Shown: positions 34,641 to 43,838, counted from the first letter of the stretch. The stretch: DNA of 64,000 nt from Vibrio sp. 10N.261.55.A7 (GCF_002877365.1 NZ_MCWZ01000293.1:1-64000), one strand, 5' to 3'. Notes: generated by a model not told the origin, from the sequence alone. Numbers and translations: made by a program.

Positions 34641-35348
34641 TCATGACTGCCAATTAGTCGAGACAAATTGATACCCCTTGCCCCTCAGTGTCTGGATCTT
34701 TTCTGCGGGCATTTTGTCATCACCGAGCAGTTTTCTCAGCCGTACAATTTTGTTATCCACCGTGCGGTCAAAGCCATCGTACTCAATGCCTCTCAGCGCT
34801 TGAGTCAGGTAATCTCGCGACAGCGCCATATCTGGGTTGCTTGCTAGAATCCACAGAAGGTCAAATTCACTGTCGGTTAGTGGTATGACGGTGCCACCCA
34901 GCTCGCACTTTTTGTACCGGAACTTCAACGTCAGGCGTTCAAAAGTAAGCTGGTCGCCATCATCAGCGACGTCAATCGGACATTCCTGCCGTCTTAACAA
35001 GCTGCGAACCCGAGCTAACAACACTCGAGGTTTTATAGGCTTGGTCACAAAATCATCGGCGCCAGTTTCTAACCCAGCGACATGATCAAAGTCATCATCA
35101 CTCGCCGTTAGCATTAAGATTTTACCCTTGAAGTTGGATCGCGTCTGTCGGCAAATTGTAAGCCCATCGCTTACAGGCAGCATCAGATCAAGCAGCACAA
35201 TATCGGGTTGCTGGGTAAGTATGTACTCCACCGCTTCGCTACCATCACTTAACGTCGCTACTGAAAAATCTTGTTGTACAAAATATTCCTTTAGCATGTG
35301 TTGAAGCTTGGGGTCGTCTTCAACAATCAGCATGTTTTGTTGTGTCAT
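34641..35348 (-). CDS. RstA-like response regulator
   Basis: A 235-residue OmpR-family regulator. The receiver domain (1-120) has the acidic pair EDD at 10-12, the phosphorylation site D54 (VLLDLMLP) and K in DDFVTKPIKP. The winged-helix DNA-binding domain (about 135-232) contains LTDSEFDLLWILASNPDMALSRDYL and LRGIEYDGFDRTVDNKIVRLRKLLGD, the RG-x-x-YDG-x-DR-x-VD signature of RstA-type regulators. It is the first gene of the minus-strand set that continues with the kinase and a Bor-like lipoprotein. It is divergent from a lipoprotein gene across about 160 bases, a plausible target region. Confidence 0.88.
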   Translation of the reverse strand: MTQQNMLIVEDDPKLQHMLKEYFVQQDFSVATLSDGSEAVEYILTQQPDIVLLDLMLPVSDGLTICRQTRSNFKGKILMLTASDDDFDHVAGLETGADDFVTKPIKPRVLLARVRSLLRRQECPIDVADDGDQLTFERLTLKFRYKKCELGGTVIPLTDSEFDLLWILASNPDMALSRDYLTQALRGIEYDGFDRTVDNKIVRLRKLLGDDKMPAEKIQTLRGKGYQFVSTNWQS

Positions 35349-35507
35349 TCCAGCAGTAACCTTCGTTCATCCGTAAATATTCATATGTTATATACAAATA
35401 ACTTTGTCATTATTACCCATACATTCACATACGCCTAGTTACTTATCTACGCATTTAAGCAAGGTACACTGCTGTTATTAAAGTCATTCCAACTCATGAG
35501 GCACAGC

Positions 35508-36125
35508 ATGCCACTACTTAAAACTATGGTTGTCCTTGCGTTATCATTCACCACCATCGCTTGCGTCAACAGTCATCCCAATGCGTTCAAATCTGATTGT
35601 GGGTATTTTGAACTTCAAGGTGATAAACCCCTTTCCTTTATCGCGAAAACTCCGACAGTCGCCACATTGGACGGAGTGATCTGCTCTGGCTCTTTGGATG
35701 CTTTCGACGAATTGATCGCTGAGTTTCCTCGCATTCAAACACTGAATATTAATGTTATTGAAGGCAGCAGTGACGATGAGATAAACCTGCAATTATCCAG
35801 AAAAATACACGACAAAGGCATGAACACTCATCTCAATAAAGGCGCTTTGATCGCAAGTGGGGGCGTGGATCTCTTCCTGTCCGGAAACAAAAGAACTGCG
35901 AGTGATCCTGAGCCTAAAATTGGGGTGCACAGCTGGGGATCAAGCGATGGCATGGAAGGCAGCCTGTTACCTAAATCTCATCCATTGCATGAGGAATACC
36001 TGAGCTACTATCGCTATATCGATATCAATCCAGAATTTTATTGGTATACCCTCCAAGCGGCATCAGCAGAAGACATTCATTGGATGAACGCCTCTGAAAT
36101 AGCAACCTACCATGTATTCAATTAA
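35508..36125 (+). CDS. Lipoprotein with ClpP/crotonase-like fold (COG3904-like)
   Basis: A 205-residue exported lipoprotein. The signal peptide ends in a lipobox (TTIAC, cysteine at about residue 19). The body resembles COG3904-type periplasmic ClpP/crotonase-like proteins: the strand-helix run IQTLNINVIEG, a glycine-rich turn IASGGVDLFLSGNKR at the place of the usual serine-containing oxyanion segment, and KIGVHSWG where GLH/GVH is found in relatives. Whether it is an active hydrolase is unclear. gagg 6 bases before the ATG at 35508 supports this start rather than the ATG four codons earlier. It is divergent from the RstA-like regulator. Confidence 0.6.
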   Translation: MPLLKTMVVLALSFTTIACVNSHPNAFKSDCGYFELQGDKPLSFIAKTPTVATLDGVICSGSLDAFDELIAEFPRIQTLNINVIEGSSDDEINLQLSRKIHDKGMNTHLNKGALIASGGVDLFLSGNKRTASDPEPKIGVHSWGSSDGMEGSLLPKSHPLHEEYLSYYRYIDINPEFYWYTLQAASAEDIHWMNASEIATYHVFN

Positions 36126-36388
36126 AGGGTGGATACTGGTGCAGTGCCTGGCTTGATTATCCATTCAAATCTGGCTTTTTGGTCGCCATGCTAGGCAGTA
36201 GAGAAACACGCCTTAGGATGCTTAATGTTGTGCAGCGCAAAGCCATCGTTTCTCGTCACAATCGACGCTACGATCCGCGCCACATTACACGCTACAAACA
36301 TACGGGTCTGCAATACCGCAAGAATTGAATATTTTTCGCGGCACTGCAGATCTACACTCTCGGAACTCAACGATGTTCAGGGATTAAC

Positions 36389-37795
36389 ATGTCACAGACC
36401 ACTCACACGCACACAGATCCGACTCAAATAGCGGCCACGCAAGCCGAGTCAACTCAAGAACTGGCTCATACGCCGATTGTTCCTCTATTCATTCAAACGG
36501 CTGTACCCATCTGTATTGGGTTGATGATGGCTGGGCTCTACAATGTGGTCGATGGTATTTTCATTGCACGCTGGGTTGGCTCTGAGGCGATAGGTGCCGT
36601 GTCTGCGGTTTTTCCATTGCAGATGCTCATTGCGGCTATTGGCGCGATGATTTCAAGCGGGACAGCGTCGATTCTTACTCGCTCGCTTGGTGAGGGAAAA
36701 ACCCAAGTAGCAGGTATCATTGCAGGCAGTGCCATTGAACTGGCCTCAATCGTCAGCCTAGTTTTCTTCGTTGTAAGCTACTGGTATCTACCGTCTATTC
36801 TTGCGTTTCTATCGGTTCCGGCTCTCTTTTACGATTCGGCCTATGCCTACGCCGCACCGATTACCATGGCCGCTTTTGTGTCGATATTTTTGCCCGTTAT
36901 AACCGATATATTTCGAGCAGAAGGCAAGGTACAGATCATGATGGCATTGATCCTCACCTCGTCGATCCTCAATATCATTCTAGATTTCTTATTCATCGTG
37001 GTCTTTGATTACGGTGTTAAAGGTGCGGCGGCGGCAACGGTATTGGCCCAGTTGACGGCTGTTGGAATTGGAGGGTGGATGTACTTACAAGGTAAGACGC
37101 TAATACGCATTCAATATCGATTCAGTGTTCAACATTGGCGCACCATTGCTTTGCTTGGCGTCCCTATCTTAATGGCACAGCTTAGTATGGGGATTCAAAC
37201 CGGCTTGATTAATTATCAGTTCCACCAGCTTGCCAACGAGGGATGGATCAGTGCTTATGGCATCATTGGCCGCTTGTCTGGTTTTGTTATATTGCCACTG
37301 ATTGCGATGCTCATAGCGTTTCAAACGATTTGTGGTTATAACTTAGGGGCGAATGCGTTAGAAAGGGTAAGCAAGAGTATTAAGGTTGCGCTGATGTTCA
37401 TGACCCTGTACGCCAGCATCATGATGGCCATCATTGTGACGATACCAGAGACATTGATGGGCGTTTTTACCACCGACAGTGACATCATTGGTTATGGCAG
37501 GATGATCGTTTATGCCTCAATATGGGGGCTGCCTTTTGCTGGGTTCACTATGATAGCAACAGGGTACTTTCAAGCAAAAGGTCAGGCAGTCTCCGCAACG
37601 TTTTACAGCAGCTTGAGAGTGGTCCTAGTGATGTCGCCACTGTTACTGATAATGCCCCAATACTGGGGACTTGACGGGATATTCATTGCTATTGTTGTCG
37701 GCGATGTCACCGCGGCGGTCATCACCTTTGCACTGTGTTCGAAAACCTATAAAAGACTCACCCCCAACAGGGAGCCCAAACTCGTCGATGCCTAG
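36389..37795 (+). CDS. MATE-family multidrug efflux protein
   Basis: A 468-residue MATE transporter with 12 predicted spans in two homologous halves. The N-terminal half has PLFIQTAVPICIGLMMAGLYNVVDGIFIARWVG and the second half has LGVPILMAQLSMGIQTGLINYQF. QTICGYNLGANALERVSKSIKVAL and ATGYFQAKGQA are typical DinF/MepA-like stretches. It exports cationic drugs using sodium or proton gradients. The N-terminal 30 residues are an unusual Thr/Gln/His-rich tail. Its end overlaps the next gene, an AraC regulator with a drug-sensing type domain, by 8 bases, suggesting a self-regulated efflux unit (inference). Confidence 0.9.
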   Translation: MSQTTHTHTDPTQIAATQAESTQELAHTPIVPLFIQTAVPICIGLMMAGLYNVVDGIFIARWVGSEAIGAVSAVFPLQMLIAAIGAMISSGTASILTRSLGEGKTQVAGIIAGSAIELASIVSLVFFVVSYWYLPSILAFLSVPALFYDSAYAYAAPITMAAFVSIFLPVITDIFRAEGKVQIMMALILTSSILNIILDFLFIVVFDYGVKGAAAATVLAQLTAVGIGGWMYLQGKTLIRIQYRFSVQHWRTIALLGVPILMAQLSMGIQTGLINYQFHQLANEGWISAYGIIGRLSGFVILPLIAMLIAFQTICGYNLGANALERVSKSIKVALMFMTLYASIMMAIIVTIPETLMGVFTTDSDIIGYGRMIVYASIWGLPFAGFTMIATGYFQAKGQAVSATFYSSLRVVLVMSPLLLIMPQYWGLDGIFIAIVVGDVTAAVITFALCSKTYKRLTPNREPKLVDA

Positions 37796-38783
37796 CCCCA
37801 ACGCCACCTCAAGTTGGAAAACATACCAAGACCGGATTCGTCCGGTGCTTGACTATGTCCACCAGAACCTAGATCAACCGCTCACCTTAGAAAAAGCAGC
37901 AGCAATCAGCCATTTCTCTAAATACCACTTTCAACGTATTTTTAGCGTGATGATCGGTGAAAGCCTAGTTCAATACACAAATAGGCTGAGGCTAGAACGA
38001 GCGGCAAATCTACTTCTTTTTACACAAAACAGTTCTGTCACCGATATCGCCATGACGCTTGGGTTTTCAAGTAGCACCAACTTTACTCGCGCCTTTAAAG
38101 AGCACTTTGGGGTGTCTCCCGTTCAAGTGAAAAAAGGAAAATCGATATCCGATCTCAGCCAAAACCCCACTCAACAATACAACATGGACAAAATGGCGCT
38201 TGGCCATGTGCACACCATGAAGAATCAGGAGCCACAACCTGACAGCATCATTCACCCCTCCCGAATTATTCATCAGCCCAACCAACCTCTATGTATATTA
38301 CGCTCAGAAAGGGGATATCAATTATCCAGCATATTTCAATGTTGGGATGACCTGATGCAATGGAGCATTGAAAACAAAATCGACGATAAAGAGGGGGCCA
38401 TATTTGCCTTATGCCATGACAATCCGATTTTTACCCCTACTGAGAAATGCCGCTATGATGCCGCCATCGTCATCCGAGAGGAGCTAATCAATCAAATACA
38501 AGAACCGTTTCAGCTTGGCGAATTGGAGGGCGGGAAGTACGCTGTTTTTCACTACAAAGGGTCACCCCAAGAGATACAGAAATTCCACTTGAGCCTATAC
38601 GCAAAATGGCTACCATACAGTGGTTATGAACCCGACGGTTTCCCACTGCTTGAGCACTATTATCAACCCTTTAGTGAAGCCCAGTTGGATGAAAACCATC
38701 GGCCCATGGAGCTTGATATTGAGATTAGGCTTAAGGTAAAACCGCTGAATAAGGTGAAACCGTTGAAAAAGATGACGGGTTAA
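37788..38783 (+). CDS. AraC-family regulator with GyrI-like effector domain
   Basis: A 331-residue regulator with the AraC helix-turn-helix pair at about residues 10-110 (LTLEKAAAISHFSKYHFQRIFSVMIGESLVQYTNRLRLERAANLL ... MTLGFSSSTNFTRAFKEHFGVSPVQVKK), then a linker and a C-terminal GyrI-like domain (about 165-320, including EGGKYAVFHYKGSPQEIQKFHLSLYAKWLP). This Rob/SoxS-like N-terminal DNA-binding layout with a GyrI effector domain is common beside efflux pumps. The start at 37788 overlaps the MATE stop by 8 bases; the frame is open further upstream only inside the MATE gene. The C-terminus carries an 18-bp in-frame tandem duplication (38733-38768) encoding KVKPLN/KVKPLK. Confidence 0.85.
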   Translation: MPSPNATSSWKTYQDRIRPVLDYVHQNLDQPLTLEKAAAISHFSKYHFQRIFSVMIGESLVQYTNRLRLERAANLLLFTQNSSVTDIAMTLGFSSSTNFTRAFKEHFGVSPVQVKKGKSISDLSQNPTQQYNMDKMALGHVHTMKNQEPQPDSIIHPSRIIHQPNQPLCILRSERGYQLSSIFQCWDDLMQWSIENKIDDKEGAIFALCHDNPIFTPTEKCRYDAAIVIREELINQIQEPFQLGELEGGKYAVFHYKGSPQEIQKFHLSLYAKWLPYSGYEPDGFPLLEHYYQPFSEAQLDENHRPMELDIEIRLKVKPLNKVKPLKKMTG

Positions 38784-38947
38784 AAGCCAAAGTCATGCTC
38801 ACCTCCTCTACTTAATGCGCGTTAATGCGTATTAATGGCGAACGCCAAAACTCAACACTAACGAAGCATGCACCGCTATTTCAGGTGATTCTCTCGTCAC
38901 TGTTACTCGTTGATCGTGAATTGCTATTAGTGACTCGCTTTCAGTAT

Positions 38948-39556
38948 CTAGTGAATAATGGTTAATTTATACAGTTTCAATGTGAAAGGGCCTTGTTGCT
39001 TGTTCGCCACCAAAAAACCGACCTGACGAATGTGTTCAGACTGAAGCTCAGGCGCATCGGTGATCAATCGCCCGCGAAAAGAGGCTTGAAAATCGAGCAA
39101 CGAAAATGATAGCGTTTGGCGAACGTTAGGTTCAGTCTTGAAGTCATGCTTGTAGGACATACGATAGCCATCATTCAGTACTGCGGCTCTTAATTGATAG
39201 GTAGATCCATCACCTTCTATGTCTATCTCAACTCGGCCCAAGCCACTAGGCAAAGCATTAATAGGCCTGTTTATTGAGGTGAATCCGCCATTGTTTTCCA
39301 GTGATACAACGCCAGAGAAAACACCGTAATTGTCGACCAATGCCATTCTCCCAGCCGATAAACCGCCCATGACGCTGTCATTAGTTACAGACCAACGCGT
39401 CGCTTCATCCTCTTGGGTAAAATCAATCATAAGGCTGCTGTCTCTGTCTTCGAATTGTTGCGAGTGGAGTGCTTCTCGGGTATCTGCCATCGCGGCGTGC
39501 GTTGCTAACAACCCAATGAATAGACTCGCGACGCGTAATAGTGAAGAGCTTTTCAT
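38948..39556 (-). CDS. CIA30-family exported protein
   Basis: A 202-residue protein with a signal peptide (about residues 1-24, ending AAMA-DT). The body matches the CIA30 (complex I intermediate-associated protein 30) / NADH:ubiquinone assembly-like fold: WSVTNDSVMGGLSAGRM, FSGVVSLENNGGFTSI, and YKHDFKTEP. In bacteria the role of periplasmic CIA30 proteins is unknown. It lies 5 bases after the DUF3081 gene on the same strand, so the two form an operon. Confidence 0.82.
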   Translation of the reverse strand: MKSSSLLRVASLFIGLLATHAAMADTREALHSQQFEDRDSSLMIDFTQEDEATRWSVTNDSVMGGLSAGRMALVDNYGVFSGVVSLENNGGFTSINRPINALPSGLGRVEIDIEGDGSTYQLRAAVLNDGYRMSYKHDFKTEPNVRQTLSFSLLDFQASFRGRLITDAPELQSEHIRQVGFLVANKQQGPFTLKLYKLTIIH

Positions 39557-39561
39557 ACGAT

Positions 39562-39834
39562 TTACTCGGCGCTGGAATCAACAAGGCTCATCGATTCACA
39601 CAGCGCATAAAACTCATTCATCGTGTCATCATGCTCGCATCTCACCTCTAAATTACCGTGAAACATCAGAGTGACATCAAGGTCTTTATAAGAGAGCCAA
39701 CAAGTGTAACCATCGTAATCATTCCAAGCTCTGATGCCAGAAAGCTCTCTCACACCCTCGGTATTTGTACCCTGGGTCGATACCAGATCGAAGATGCGTA
39801 AAAAGTCTCTCGTTACCAACCTATGCTTTCTCAT
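39562..39834 (-). CDS. DUF3081-like small protein
   Basis: A 90-residue soluble protein. The core GIRAWNDYDGYTCWLSYKDLDVTLMFHGNLEVRCE fits, from memory, the DUF3081 family of Vibrio-type bacteria; the function is unknown. It lacks a signal peptide, unlike the exported protein encoded by the next gene 5 bases downstream, so the operon joins a cytoplasmic and an exported product. Confidence 0.6.
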   Translation of the reverse strand: MRKHRLVTRDFLRIFDLVSTQGTNTEGVRELSGIRAWNDYDGYTCWLSYKDLDVTLMFHGNLEVRCEHDDTMNEFYALCESMSLVDSSAE

Positions 39835-40064
39835 TTTAAATTCCTTTTGTGGCTAACTGTTAAGTCAATACGTGACTCACTCATCAAAAGATCACATTAA
39901 TCTTCAAGCTTATGCAATCAGAAAAACAATGCGTAGGTGATTGATTTAAAACAAATTAAACAACCAACGCTAGATTGCCCTATTGAACGCGATCAAATTA
40001 ACTCCTCTCTAAATCCAAAATCGAACTATTATTAACAACATTGTAAATTAAACCTGTGTGATGC

Positions 40065-40805
40065 ATGTCTAGAGCCCTGTTTCTCGTTGTCTGGTCTTTG
40101 TTCTCTTTCGATGCCATTGCACAACCGCAATATCGAGTGATTACTGAGGATTTCCGCCCCTTCGCCTACCCCACAGAAAATGGAGAGGTCGATGGAATGT
40201 CATATGAAATCGTCGATTGGCTCTTAGATGACCTAGACATAGGTACTGAAGTCGAGGTTTTACCTTGGAGTCGTGGGATTGGCCTGACAAAAACCAAAGA
40301 AAACCATGTTCTTTTCTCGGTGGCTCGCACGAAAGAGAGAGAAGATTGGTTTAAGTGGGTTGGGCCTTTTTACTCTGATGAAGTCGCCCTCTATCAGCTC
40401 AATGACCCTAAATACCCTTATAAAAAAGACATTAAAAATGAGGGCTCTATACTCGTTGCAAAGGGATACCCTGAAGAAAAAATACTGAGGGACGAAGGGT
40501 ACAAAAATATCATACTTGCCGACAATACGGCGATTGCCATACAGATGTTACTCAAACACAGAGGCGATTACTTTCCTATTGGTCAGGCAGCCCTACCCTG
40601 CTTGTTGGCAAAATACAATCTAGAAGAAGACAGCCTTCGCTCTACAGACATTACCTTGCTTACGTCTCACTTGTACATCGCCATGTCACCCACCACCAGC
40701 GATGAAGAAGTAGAAAGATGGCAGAAGGCACTAGATAAAATAAAGCAAACGAGTCGTTATCAAGATATTGTCGATAACCACTCACACCATTGTGGGAATG
40801 AGTAA
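40065..40805 (+). CDS. Periplasmic amino-acid-type substrate-binding protein
   Basis: A 246-residue SBP_bac_3-type protein with a signal peptide of about 19 residues (ending AIA-QP) and a type-2 periplasmic-binding fold: YRVITEDFRPFAYPTENGEVDGMSYEIVDWLL, SVARTKEREDWFKWVGPFYSDEVALY, and the C-terminal EEVERWQKALDKIKQTSRYQDIV. No ABC permease or ATPase gene is nearby, so this is an orphan of the kind abundant in Vibrio and Shewanella, perhaps serving a receptor or kinase elsewhere (inference). The specific ligand cannot be told. Confidence 0.85.
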   Translation: MSRALFLVVWSLFSFDAIAQPQYRVITEDFRPFAYPTENGEVDGMSYEIVDWLLDDLDIGTEVEVLPWSRGIGLTKTKENHVLFSVARTKEREDWFKWVGPFYSDEVALYQLNDPKYPYKKDIKNEGSILVAKGYPEEKILRDEGYKNIILADNTAIAIQMLLKHRGDYFPIGQAALPCLLAKYNLEEDSLRSTDITLLTSHLYIAMSPTTSDEEVERWQKALDKIKQTSRYQDIVDNHSHHCGNE

Positions 40806-40877
40806 TTTCTTTGTACATAAACCACTTAAACCACTTAAACCAAAAGTGGCTTTGACATGAATGAGAATTCTCTTGCG

Positions 40878-41780
40878 TTATTGTCCTTTCACCCTTGCTG
40901 TTATGAAGTCCACCGCGGCTTTCACTTTAGGCGTCGCATAACTCAGCTTCTGATAAAGCATGTAGACACCAAGGTTTGGGTTCTCGGTGATGTTCAGTGG
41001 TTCGTCAAACACTAACTCAATCAAATCTCCTCGCTCTAAATAGGGCTTCAGTACCCAGCGCGGTAGCATCACAATACCCGCCCCTTCCATCGCTTTTCGG
41101 GCTAACCATTTGCCATTGTTCGTGGTTAACACACTGGGTGCCGATACGTTTTGCCACTCCCCACTGATTTCACTCAGCCACGGCGTCGGCCCAATCGGCG
41201 TTTTAAAATACAGGCCTTTATGATCTTTTAACTCAATGGTTGAATTCGGTACGCCCGCTTTATCCAAATAGGTTTGCGAAGCGGCAGGAATAAAATAGTT
41301 ATCCATTAGGTGGATGGCGACAACACGCTCATCAGGGGCGTAACCGCCTCGAATGGCGATGTCCACATCATCACGATTGAGTTTAGAGAGTTCATCACTG
41401 AGCACGACATCCAACAGCACATCGGGGTAGCGTTCTGAGAATTCATCTAGAATGGGCGTTAGCACCTGATCGCCAAAACCCACCATAGAGCTTATTTTCA
41501 ACACGCCCGTGGGGGTGGTCTGATAATCACGAACCGCTTGATCACTTTGTTCAAGGTGCGCCAAGATCGTATTCACTTGCTGCAGATACTGCTGCCCAAC
41601 CTCTGTGAGAACCACACTTCGCGTTGTACGAGTCAATAACTGCGCGCCAAGGCTCTCTTCTAAATCAGCAATACGACGCGACACCGAAGAAGCCGGCACA
41701 CCAAATCGCTTCGCCGCTACCGTGAAATTCCCCGCCTCAACCGTCGCGGCGAAATACTTTAACGCTCTCAGTTTGTCCAT
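40878..41780 (-). CDS. LysR-family transcriptional regulator
   Basis: A 300-residue LysR regulator: helix-turn-helix at about residues 1-60 (ALKYFAATVEAGNFTVAAKRFGVPASSVSRRIADLEESLGAQLLTRTTRSV), then an effector domain (about 90-295) of the CrgA/DmlR-like group (GVLKISSMVGFGDQVLTPILDEFSERYPDVLLDVVLSD). It is divergent from an NADP-dependent oxidoreductase gene across 192 bases, the classic arrangement of a LysR regulator and its target. The effector is unknown. Confidence 0.9.
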   Translation of the reverse strand: MDKLRALKYFAATVEAGNFTVAAKRFGVPASSVSRRIADLEESLGAQLLTRTTRSVVLTEVGQQYLQQVNTILAHLEQSDQAVRDYQTTPTGVLKISSMVGFGDQVLTPILDEFSERYPDVLLDVVLSDELSKLNRDDVDIAIRGGYAPDERVVAIHLMDNYFIPAASQTYLDKAGVPNSTIELKDHKGLYFKTPIGPTPWLSEISGEWQNVSAPSVLTTNNGKWLARKAMEGAGIVMLPRWVLKPYLERGDLIELVFDEPLNITENPNLGVYMLYQKLSYATPKVKAAVDFITARVKGQ

Positions 41781-41972
41781 ACGTCACCCATTGTTTGAGC
41801 CTGAATCCAGCACCTATGGTTATCCAATACCCTATAGTAACCGTGCAAAGAAAGATATTATTGTCATTAAGGCAACATAGATTCCTTTTTTACCCACTAT
41901 ATACCATCAAAATCATGAGTAATAATGGTTTCATCAGCCAAAACGAATAACCAGAATGAAAAGGAACACCCC

Positions 41973-42971
41973 ATGAGCCAATACACCGAAATCTTGCTAA
42001 CCCAACGTCCAAACAACCGCCCAGTCGGCCCTCACCTATTTGAGGTGCAAACAAAAGACATTCCATCAGCAGGGCCGGGCCAAATTCTCATCAAACAAAC
42101 TCACATGTCATTAGACCCAGCCATGCTTGGTTGGATGAGCCCAGACACAGACAGCTATATTCCACCCGTAGACCTTGGCTCTGTGATGCGCTCAAGCGGA
42201 TTTGGAGAAATCGTTGAATCAAACCACCCTGACTTTACTGTGGGTGACAAAGTCATGGGCATGATGGGTTGGACAGAGTACGCCGTGACAAACGGGCAAG
42301 GCATTAATAAGGTTCAACCGGATATCGACCCAGAAATGGCGCTGTCTATTTTTGCTCTACCAGGGCTCACAGCCACGCAAGGTTTGTTCAACGTTGGTCA
42401 ACCGAAAGCGGGTGAAACGATCGTGGTCACTGGCGCAGCAGGATCCGTAGGCTCTATTGTCGGCCAGCTAGCCAAAGCCGATGGGTTGCGCGTTATTGGT
42501 GTGGTAGGAAGCGATGAAAAAGCCGATTGGATTGTGAATACACTGGGCTTTGATGGCGCAATCAACTATAAGTCTGACGATCTTGAGCAGCAGCTCATCG
42601 ACCTCACACCGAATGGTATTGATCTGTTTTTCGAGAACACGGGCGGCCCAATTCAGCACGCTATTTTCAATCGCATGAATGCCTTTGGCCGTATCATGGT
42701 GTGTGGCATGATCGCCGATTACACGAGCGAGACGCCAGCGCTTGGGCCAAACTGGATCAACATCATCAAGAAACGTATAACGATTCAAGGCTTTACCATG
42801 CCAGATCACTTTGGCGAAGTGCCCGCGCTTTTGGCTAAATTAACGCCTTATGTCATGCAGGGTAAGGTTCAGTACCGAAGCCATGTACTGGATGGTTTAG
42901 AAAGTGCCATGACAGGGTTAAACCTACTCATGACGGGCGACAATAAAGGTAAGCTGATAGTGAAGCTGTAA
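41973..42971 (+). CDS. NADP-dependent medium-chain oxidoreductase (CurA-like)
   Basis: A 332-residue zinc-independent medium-chain dehydrogenase/reductase of the leukotriene-B4-dehydrogenase/CurA/YncB group, reducing activated carbon-carbon double bonds with NADPH. The nucleotide-binding motif is TGAAGSVGSIVGQLAK; the YKSDDLEQQL and FFENTGGPIQHAIFNRM stretches are characteristic. It lacks the zinc ligands of alcohol dehydrogenases. aaagga 7 bases before the ATG at 41973 fixes the start over an in-frame extension. It is divergent from a LysR gene that probably regulates it, and ends in a bidirectional terminator. Confidence 0.9.
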   Translation: MSQYTEILLTQRPNNRPVGPHLFEVQTKDIPSAGPGQILIKQTHMSLDPAMLGWMSPDTDSYIPPVDLGSVMRSSGFGEIVESNHPDFTVGDKVMGMMGWTEYAVTNGQGINKVQPDIDPEMALSIFALPGLTATQGLFNVGQPKAGETIVVTGAAGSVGSIVGQLAKADGLRVIGVVGSDEKADWIVNTLGFDGAINYKSDDLEQQLIDLTPNGIDLFFENTGGPIQHAIFNRMNAFGRIMVCGMIADYTSETPALGPNWINIIKKRITIQGFTMPDHFGEVPALLAKLTPYVMQGKVQYRSHVLDGLESAMTGLNLLMTGDNKGKLIVKL

Positions 42972-42995
42972 TCTGATTTAGCCTTATAAAAACGA

Positions 42996-43029
42996 AAAAG
43001 CGAGAACCCGAATGGTTCTCGCTTTTTTT
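42996..43029. terminator. Bidirectional intrinsic terminator
   Basis: AAAAAGCGAGAACC / GGTTCTCGCTTTTT with a five-base loop, with T-runs on both strands. It sits between the convergent oxidoreductase and DUF1456 genes. Confidence 0.92.
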
Positions 43030-43050
43030 ATTCATTGCCGAGTGATGTGC

Positions 43051-43530
43051 TTACCCAGCGAACTCTTCAGAGTCAGGACGATTGTTAAACTGCACGCCAT
43101 TTAAAAAATCACACAACAGCTGGTCTTCACACTCTTTGTAGTTTTTGTTGTTCGGCTTACGGAAGTACGCGCCAATTTCGTATTTGCTCAGGCTAATGCC
43201 AACAATCTCTAACATATCCAAGACATCTTCTGCTTTCATGTTAAGCGCAATACGCAGCTTCATAAAAATCATGTTGTTGGTTAACGCAACTTCAGGCTTA
43301 GGCTGTTCGCCCTCTTTTTTGCCTCGCTTGACGTTAATAAAGCCATTGAGGAATACCGCTAACTCTTTATCTTTCATTTTAACGCTAGATTTTTCGCTCT
43401 CTTCTTTTAGCCAATCCGCTACCTTATCGTGAGCGACAGTGACGTCTGCTTGCTCGAAAGCTTTGATAATTTGGGCGTTCTTAAGGTTTAACGCGTGCTG
43501 AATACGACGTAAAATTTCGTTGTTAGTCAC
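43051..43530 (-). CDS. DUF1456 (YehS-like) family protein
   Basis: A 159-residue protein with two repeats of the DUF1456 unit. Repeat 1 is NNEILRRIQHALNLKNAQIIKAFEQ (about 3-75) and repeat 2 is TNNMIFMKLRIALNMKAEDVLDMLE (about 84-150). Each ends in an acidic LxxFLNG motif (AVFLNGFINVKRG and CDFLNGVQ). It is a cytoplasmic protein, like E. coli YehS, with no known function. It is alone on its transcript and convergent with the oxidoreductase. Confidence 0.9.
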   Translation of the reverse strand: MTNNEILRRIQHALNLKNAQIIKAFEQADVTVAHDKVADWLKEESEKSSVKMKDKELAVFLNGFINVKRGKKEGEQPKPEVALTNNMIFMKLRIALNMKAEDVLDMLEIVGISLSKYEIGAYFRKPNNKNYKECEDQLLCDFLNGVQFNNRPDSEEFAG

Positions 43531-43806
43531 TAGGGTGTCCTAAAAAGAGTTCTGAGAGTGAATAAACACCCATCAATCTTGCACGATCGACGAGGATCTT
43601 TATTCAATAGTGTAGTTGAAGGCGACTCTAACAGAGAACATCCATTTTCGGTAGGTTTAAAATACCCTAAAGCATCCACTTCCAAGCTCAAGCACACCGT
43701 TCATATACCATTGCATTGGCCAATAATTGTGCGTCCTAATCCACTCAATTTGCACCTTAACAAGAGAGACTTCTCACCCTAAGTAAAAATAAAACCGGCC
43801 TCGCCA

Positions 43807-43838
43807 TTGACCTGTCTATTACTTTATAGTTTAAGGTC
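43807..43838 (+). promoter_or_regulatory. MerR-type promoter of the MerR-methyltransferase gene
   Basis: TTGACC (43807-43812) and TAAGGT (43832-43837) are exactly 19 bases apart. An outer dyad GACCT / AGGTC (43809-43813 and 43834-43838) and an inner CTAT / ATAG lie around the spacer, as in promoters twisted into register by MerR-family activators. It ends 32 bases before the start codon, so autoregulation is likely. The rest of the 340-bp gap (43531-43870) holds no supported gene. Confidence 0.7.

Noticed and set aside
43558-43782. 74-codon plus-strand frame upstream of the MerR fusion
   Set aside because: No ribosome-binding site and composition of non-coding DNA; it lies in the divergent promoter region.
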